Source: an uncultured Anaerovibrio sp. (GTDB taxonomy: Bacteria > Bacillota > Negativicutes > Selenomonadales > Selenomonadaceae). Taken from it: DNA of 7,960 bases. The position numbers and the translations under genes are program-made. Under the pieces are notes generated by a model that saw only the letters and a program-made list of their open reading frames with translations, had not been told where the DNA came from and ran no database searches. Location of the stretch: assembly GCA_902785445.1 (NCBI GenBank), contig CACZYN010000079.1, positions 1 through 7,960 of the forward strand, in the 5' to 3' direction. Position 1 is the stretch's first letter. Each line of letters starts with the position of its first letter. Of this stretch, positions 5,639-7,960 are shown one piece after another.

Positions 5639-7057
5639 ATGAAAAAAAAGACATCAGGAATAAATAAATGGCTGATTTCTTTTGTGGTATTTGCCTTGGT
5701 GGCAGGGGCCTGCTGGGCGATTTTTTCAGGGATTTGTCAGCATATTAATAAAGATAATCTGGATAAGGCACAGACTGCGGCTCAGAAATACAGCCTGAGT
5801 CTGGAACTGTTGGCTCGGGACATGGTGACAGATACCGGCCGGATGGCGGATGTGGCCCGTCAACAGCGGGCTAATGATGGCTGGTTCATGTCGGCTGCTC
5901 AGTCCATTGCTAAGCAAAACACCAACATATTGGGAATTCAATATAGCCCGTTAGGGCGCCCGCCAGTTGTTTATCCCGCTGGCTTTAGCTTTGGGGGGGA
6001 CAGTGGTTTGGCACCGGCCTTTACCAAAATGCAGGATGCTGCCATTATCGGTGATGGCAGTCCTCAGGTGCTTTCTCCAGTAAAACTCCAGTCCGGTACC
6101 CAAGGGGTAATTGCCATGACCCCGGTGTTTTTGTACAACAATCGCACCCAGAATTTTGATTATCTTGGTAATGTGGCCTTGGTAATGAAGTTGCCGGAGG
6201 CGATTCAGGATAAGGCCTTACAGGAAATTCAGGATGCCGGTTATAATTACGCGATTTATGGTAATAATGGCACCTTGGAGCAGGACGGCCTGGTGGCTCG
6301 TTCCGAGGGGGACTTGGATGAGAATGCGGCGGAGGCTTCTGCTAAGGTTCCCGGCGGTCATTGGCAGGTGAAGCTGTCCGTTATGGATAGCTGGGCCAAA
6401 TCTGCTCAGACCATGGGCATACTAATCAGCCTGGTGATTGGAGCTATTTTGGGCGGTTTAACCCTGTGGGGCCTTAGCGCCCGGCAACGACGGGCGGTTA
6501 GTCGGCGCGCCCTTATGACAGACTCTTTGACGCAAATTGGCAACAAGCGGTCCTTGCAGGAATATTTAGCCGGAATGTGCCATCAGTTGAAGGCACATTT
6601 CGTTGTGGCTTGCATGGATATTGACAATCTCAAGGACTTCAATAAAAATTATGGTAGAGATACCGGTGATGCGGTATTAAAGGAAGTGGCCCGACGGGTG
6701 GGCTCCTGCCTTAAAGACGATGATCGTCTCTTTAGACTGGGAGAGGATACCTTTGTAGCGGTTATTGATAATGAGTCGTTGGAAGGCGTATCCCGACGGC
6801 TGGAGGAGATACGGCAAAAGGTATCCATGTCCTTTGAATATGGCGATTTGAAGTTGCGGACATATATTGATGTGGGCTGCGCCGCCTTTCCAATGGATGC
6901 CCGTAAGCCTAATGAGTTAGTGAAAATAGCTGATCAGCGAATGAATGTGAAAAAGGGGAATGTGTTCCCTGAAGGCACGGACTGGTTGGGAGAGGACGAC
7001 GCTCAGGAAACATCTGCGGGTAAGGAAGCTCCTGGGGAAAAAGGAACGGATGAGTAA
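5639..7057 (+). CDS. Membrane sensor with CHASE-like domain and degenerate GGDEF domain
   Basis: A 472-residue protein built like a membrane-bound diguanylate cyclase. TM1 is at about 11-30, an extracytoplasmic domain at 34-255, TM2 at about 259-280, a GGDEF-type domain at about 290-445, and a charged tail follows. The outer domain resembles CHASE: ILGIQYSP, VVYPAG, SPVKLQSGTQGVIAMTPVF and the closing DYLGNVALVMKL. The GGDEF domain keeps the nucleotide-site stretch DIDNLKDFNKNYG (D327, D329, N335), but the signature reads GEDTF (368-372). Both the second glycine and the key glutamate are changed, and the product-inhibition RxxD is KDDD. Cyclase activity is therefore doubtful; it may bind GTP or c-di-GMP, or regulate a partner (inference). 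I chose ATG 5639 because GGGGG (5627-5631) is 7 bases upstream. The in-frame ATG at 5609 lies inside repeat R3. It is coupled to the next gene. Confidence 0.85.
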   Translation: MKKKTSGINKWLISFVVFALVAGACWAIFSGICQHINKDNLDKAQTAAQKYSLSLELLARDMVTDTGRMADVARQQRANDGWFMSAAQSIAKQNTNILGIQYSPLGRPPVVYPAGFSFGGDSGLAPAFTKMQDAAIIGDGSPQVLSPVKLQSGTQGVIAMTPVFLYNNRTQNFDYLGNVALVMKLPEAIQDKALQEIQDAGYNYAIYGNNGTLEQDGLVARSEGDLDENAAEASAKVPGGHWQVKLSVMDSWAKSAQTMGILISLVIGAILGGLTLWGLSARQRRAVSRRALMTDSLTQIGNKRSLQEYLAGMCHQLKAHFVVACMDIDNLKDFNKNYGRDTGDAVLKEVARRVGSCLKDDDRLFRLGEDTFVAVIDNESLEGVSRRLEEIRQKVSMSFEYGDLKLRTYIDVGCAAFPMDARKPNELVKIADQRMNVKKGNVFPEGTDWLGEDDAQETSAGKEAPGEKGTDE

Positions 7058-7059
7058 AT

Positions 7060-7515
7060 ATGATGTTTGGATTAAATAAAAAGCTTATTATGTTAATAGT
7101 AGCTGTATTGGTGCTGGCCCTTAGCGGGTCAGCACTGGCAGCCAAGCGGGTGGACCGGCGATTTGTGGACAGTGGGGCACATACCGGGTATTATTTGGAT
7201 GTAAATTCCATCCAATATGATAACCCTGATGAGCTTACGGCGGATATTTACATCGTTAAGCCTCTCTTTAATACCATGTTTATGTATACTACCGTCTTTG
7301 ATATGAAGGAGCATTCCTACCAGTTTGTCTACACCAAGATTTATAAGTATGATACCCGTGAAGTAACTGGAAAAAGCGATATTCCATCGCCGAAAGTGGG
7401 CTATACCAATGCGGCAGTAGGCAATAACCGGATTATGGAAAGTGTGCTGGATTATGCGTTGAATTGGCACCGTACCCACATCTACAAGACCAACGAAGGG
7501 GAATTATTGGATTAA
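7060..7515 (+). CDS. Small secreted protein of unknown function
   Basis: 151 residues. I do not recognise the family. The N-terminus is a classical Sec signal peptide: NKK at 6-8, a hydrophobic core at about 9-23, and a likely signal peptidase I site after SALA (A27|A28). There is no lipobox cysteine. The mature part, about 124 residues, has no cysteine. It is rich in tyrosine and aromatic residues, with YYLDVNSIQYDNPDELTADIYIVKP near its start and probable beta-strands, and it ends in helix-like VLDYALNWHRTHIY. The stretch resembles small exported proteins that begin with a 'tyrosine, Asp-x-Asn/Asp-Ser-Ile' strand, but I cannot name a family. The start is 2 bases after the upstream stop with only a weak ribosome site, so translation is probably coupled to the sensor gene; the second ATG at 7063 is equally possible. 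No terminator follows directly. Confidence 0.85.
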   Translation: MMFGLNKKLIMLIVAVLVLALSGSALAAKRVDRRFVDSGAHTGYYLDVNSIQYDNPDELTADIYIVKPLFNTMFMYTTVFDMKEHSYQFVYTKIYKYDTREVTGKSDIPSPKVGYTNAAVGNNRIMESVLDYALNWHRTHIYKTNEGELLD

Positions 7516-7522
7516 AAAATAC

Positions 7523-7551
7523 TTTACAAATGTTATACAATATATTATAAT
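7523..7551 (+). promoter_or_regulatory. Strong promoter ahead of the candidate RNA
   Basis: -35 TTTACA (7523-7528), exactly 17 bp spacer, -10 TATAAT (7546-7551). It lies 8 bases past the preceding stop codon, and no gene follows for about 260 bases. Transcription should start near 7558. Confidence 0.83.
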
Positions 7552-7557
7552 TTCAGC

Positions 7558-7686
7558 ATAGTTTTAGAAGAATAGTGTCTAGTGTGAGTGAACACACTGA
7601 ACATTGTTTAACCAAAAAACTATAGAAAGAGTATATGTGGACACTGAAGTCCGTAATTCTAGCTTACTAGTATTGCGGATTTTTTT
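7558..7686 (+). ncRNA. Candidate small RNA or structured leader (about 130 nt)
   Basis: Bounded by a near-consensus promoter and a strong intrinsic terminator, with no credible open frame inside. Possible pairings are: ATAGTTTT (7558-7565) with AAAACTAT (7616-7623), enclosing AGTGTG / CACACT (7581-7586 with 7593-7598); AGTGTC (7574-7579) with GACACT (7640-7645), which crosses the first helix and so would be a pseudoknot or an alternative; and GGAC / GTCC (7639-7642 with 7649-7652), which overlaps the base of the terminator stem. Such mutually exclusive helices are what a cis-acting attenuator would need. No other promoter is obvious before the symporter gene at 7811, so this could be its leader. 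It does not show glycine-riboswitch or T-box motifs, and I cannot assign it to a known RNA class. Confidence 0.5.
7650..7686 (+). terminator. Intrinsic terminator of the candidate RNA
   Basis: TCCGTAATTCTAG (7650-7662), loop CTTA, CTAGTATTGCGGA (7667-7679): 13 positions with one T/T mismatch and one G-U pair, followed by seven T (7680-7686). It may also end read-through from the sensor and secreted-protein genes. Confidence 0.9.
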
Positions 7687-7694
7687 GTGCATGA

Positions 7695-7788
7695 ACCTCA
7701 TTCGTCAGCTGCGTTGCCACCTTCTCCAGAGGAGAAGGCTTTAAATTGCCTTCCCCTTTGGGGAAGGTGCCCGAAGGGCGGATGAGGT
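7695..7788. repeat. Palindromic intergenic repeat element R4 (94 bp)
   Basis: Same architecture as R2. The ends are ACCTCATTCG and CGGATGAGGT (one mismatch). Hairpins are CCTTCTCC-AGA-GGAGAAGG (7720-7738), CCTTCCCC-TTT-GGGGAAGG (7749-7767) and GCCC-GAA-GGGC (7769-7779). The CTTCTCC and CTTCCCC stems are swapped relative to R2, with both arms changed together, so the pairing is kept. It begins 8 bases after the terminator U-tract. Confidence 0.9.
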
Positions 7789-7810
7789 TTCAACAGGAGG
7801 AGGAATTATT

Positions 7811-7960
7811 ATGGATTATGCACTTATTATCCGACAGGTCAACGACTTTGTCTGGGGCCCGGTTATGCTGGCATTCCTGGTGGGCACCGGCATTTTTCTC
7901 ACTGTCCGTTTGAAATTTAAACCTTGGATTAATCTACCTTATGCTGTAAAGATGATTATG
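7811..7960 (+). CDS. Sodium:alanine/glycine (AGCS family) symporter, 3' end missing
   Basis: Only the first 50 codons are in the window. They read MDYALIIRQVNDFVWGPVML, then AFLVGTGIFLTVRLKFKPW, matching the conserved N-terminus of AGCS transporters: a short leader helix with N-DFVWGP, then a first membrane helix with GTG-F-TVRL. These are inner-membrane carriers that take up alanine, glycine or, in some cases, glutamine together with sodium. The substrate cannot be told from this piece. The start is fixed by AGGAGGAGG (7795-7803), 7 bases upstream. The stretch from the terminator at 7686 to this gene is filled by repeat R4 with no clear promoter, so expression may depend on read-through from the promoter at 7523. 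Confidence 0.88.
   Translation, partial: MDYALIIRQVNDFVWGPVMLAFLVGTGIFLTVRLKFKPWINLPYAVKMIM

Noticed and set aside
7575..7670. Tiny frames inside the candidate RNA (GTG 7575-7625, 16 codons; ATG 7635-7670, 11 codons ending in the terminator)
   Set aside because: Ribosome sites are weak, and there is no run of codons for an amino acid that would suit leader-peptide attenuation. The ATG frame is worth remembering only if translation is ever observed.
7558..7686. Glycine riboswitch or T-box ahead of the AGCS symporter
   Set aside because: I looked for the conserved glycine-aptamer core and for the T-box TGGNACCGCG sequence and found neither.
1526..7788. CRISPR array or insertion sequence as explanation of the repeats
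   Set aside because: The copies are 1.2 to 2.4 kb apart (start-to-start 1.4 to 2.5 kb), lie between unrelated genes and are palindromic, without regular spacers. No transposase is present and no clear target duplications flank them.

Overview
The window looks like a piece of chromosome from an anaerobic, probably motile member of the Bacillota. A Negativicutes-type organism is my best guess, but this is inference. The pointers are a rubrerythrin, a chemoreceptor, a DUF951 protein, strong AAGGAGG-type ribosome binding sites and moderate G+C. No rRNA, tRNA, phage gene or CRISPR array is present. Every gene I can support is on the + strand.

Layout: (1) 1-1484, the 3' part of a methyl-accepting chemotaxis protein, closed by an intrinsic terminator. 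(2) 1526-1668, an intergenic palindromic repeat element (R1), followed by a clear promoter. (3) 1834-4028, ilvB-ilvN, the two subunits of acetolactate synthase, overlapping by ATGA. (4) 4033-4128, repeat element R2, whose end abuts a small AT-rich DUF559 nuclease-like gene (4136-4501). (5) 4599-5141, rubrerythrin with its own promoter and terminator. (6) 5250-5444, a small DUF951 protein with its own promoter. (7) 5449-5615, repeat element R3. (8) 5639-7515, a two-gene unit: a membrane sensor with a degenerate GGDEF domain and a small secreted protein. (9) 7523-7686, a promoter and terminator bracketing about 130 nt of structured, apparently non-coding sequence. (10) 7695-7788, repeat element R4, then the start of a sodium:amino-acid (AGCS family) symporter that runs off the window.

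The known genes are mostly independent housekeeping units: branched-chain amino acid synthesis, peroxide defence, signalling and amino acid uptake. The unusual content lies between them. Four elements of one modular repeat family make up 500 of 7960 bases. They sit directly against stop codons, terminators or start codons. Each is two hairpin-bearing half-modules set head to head, ending in ACCTCATCCG / CGGATGAGGT or close variants. One 78-base half-module occurs twice with no differences, in opposite orientation, at 1526-1603 and 5538-5615, bracketing the ilvBN to DUF951 block. The DUF559 gene begins 7 bases after R2 and appears to take its Shine-Dalgarno from the repeat end. The best candidates for something undescribed are a DUF559/repeat partnership (inference) and the candidate RNA at 7558-7686, which may be a free small RNA or a leader of the downstream transporter.
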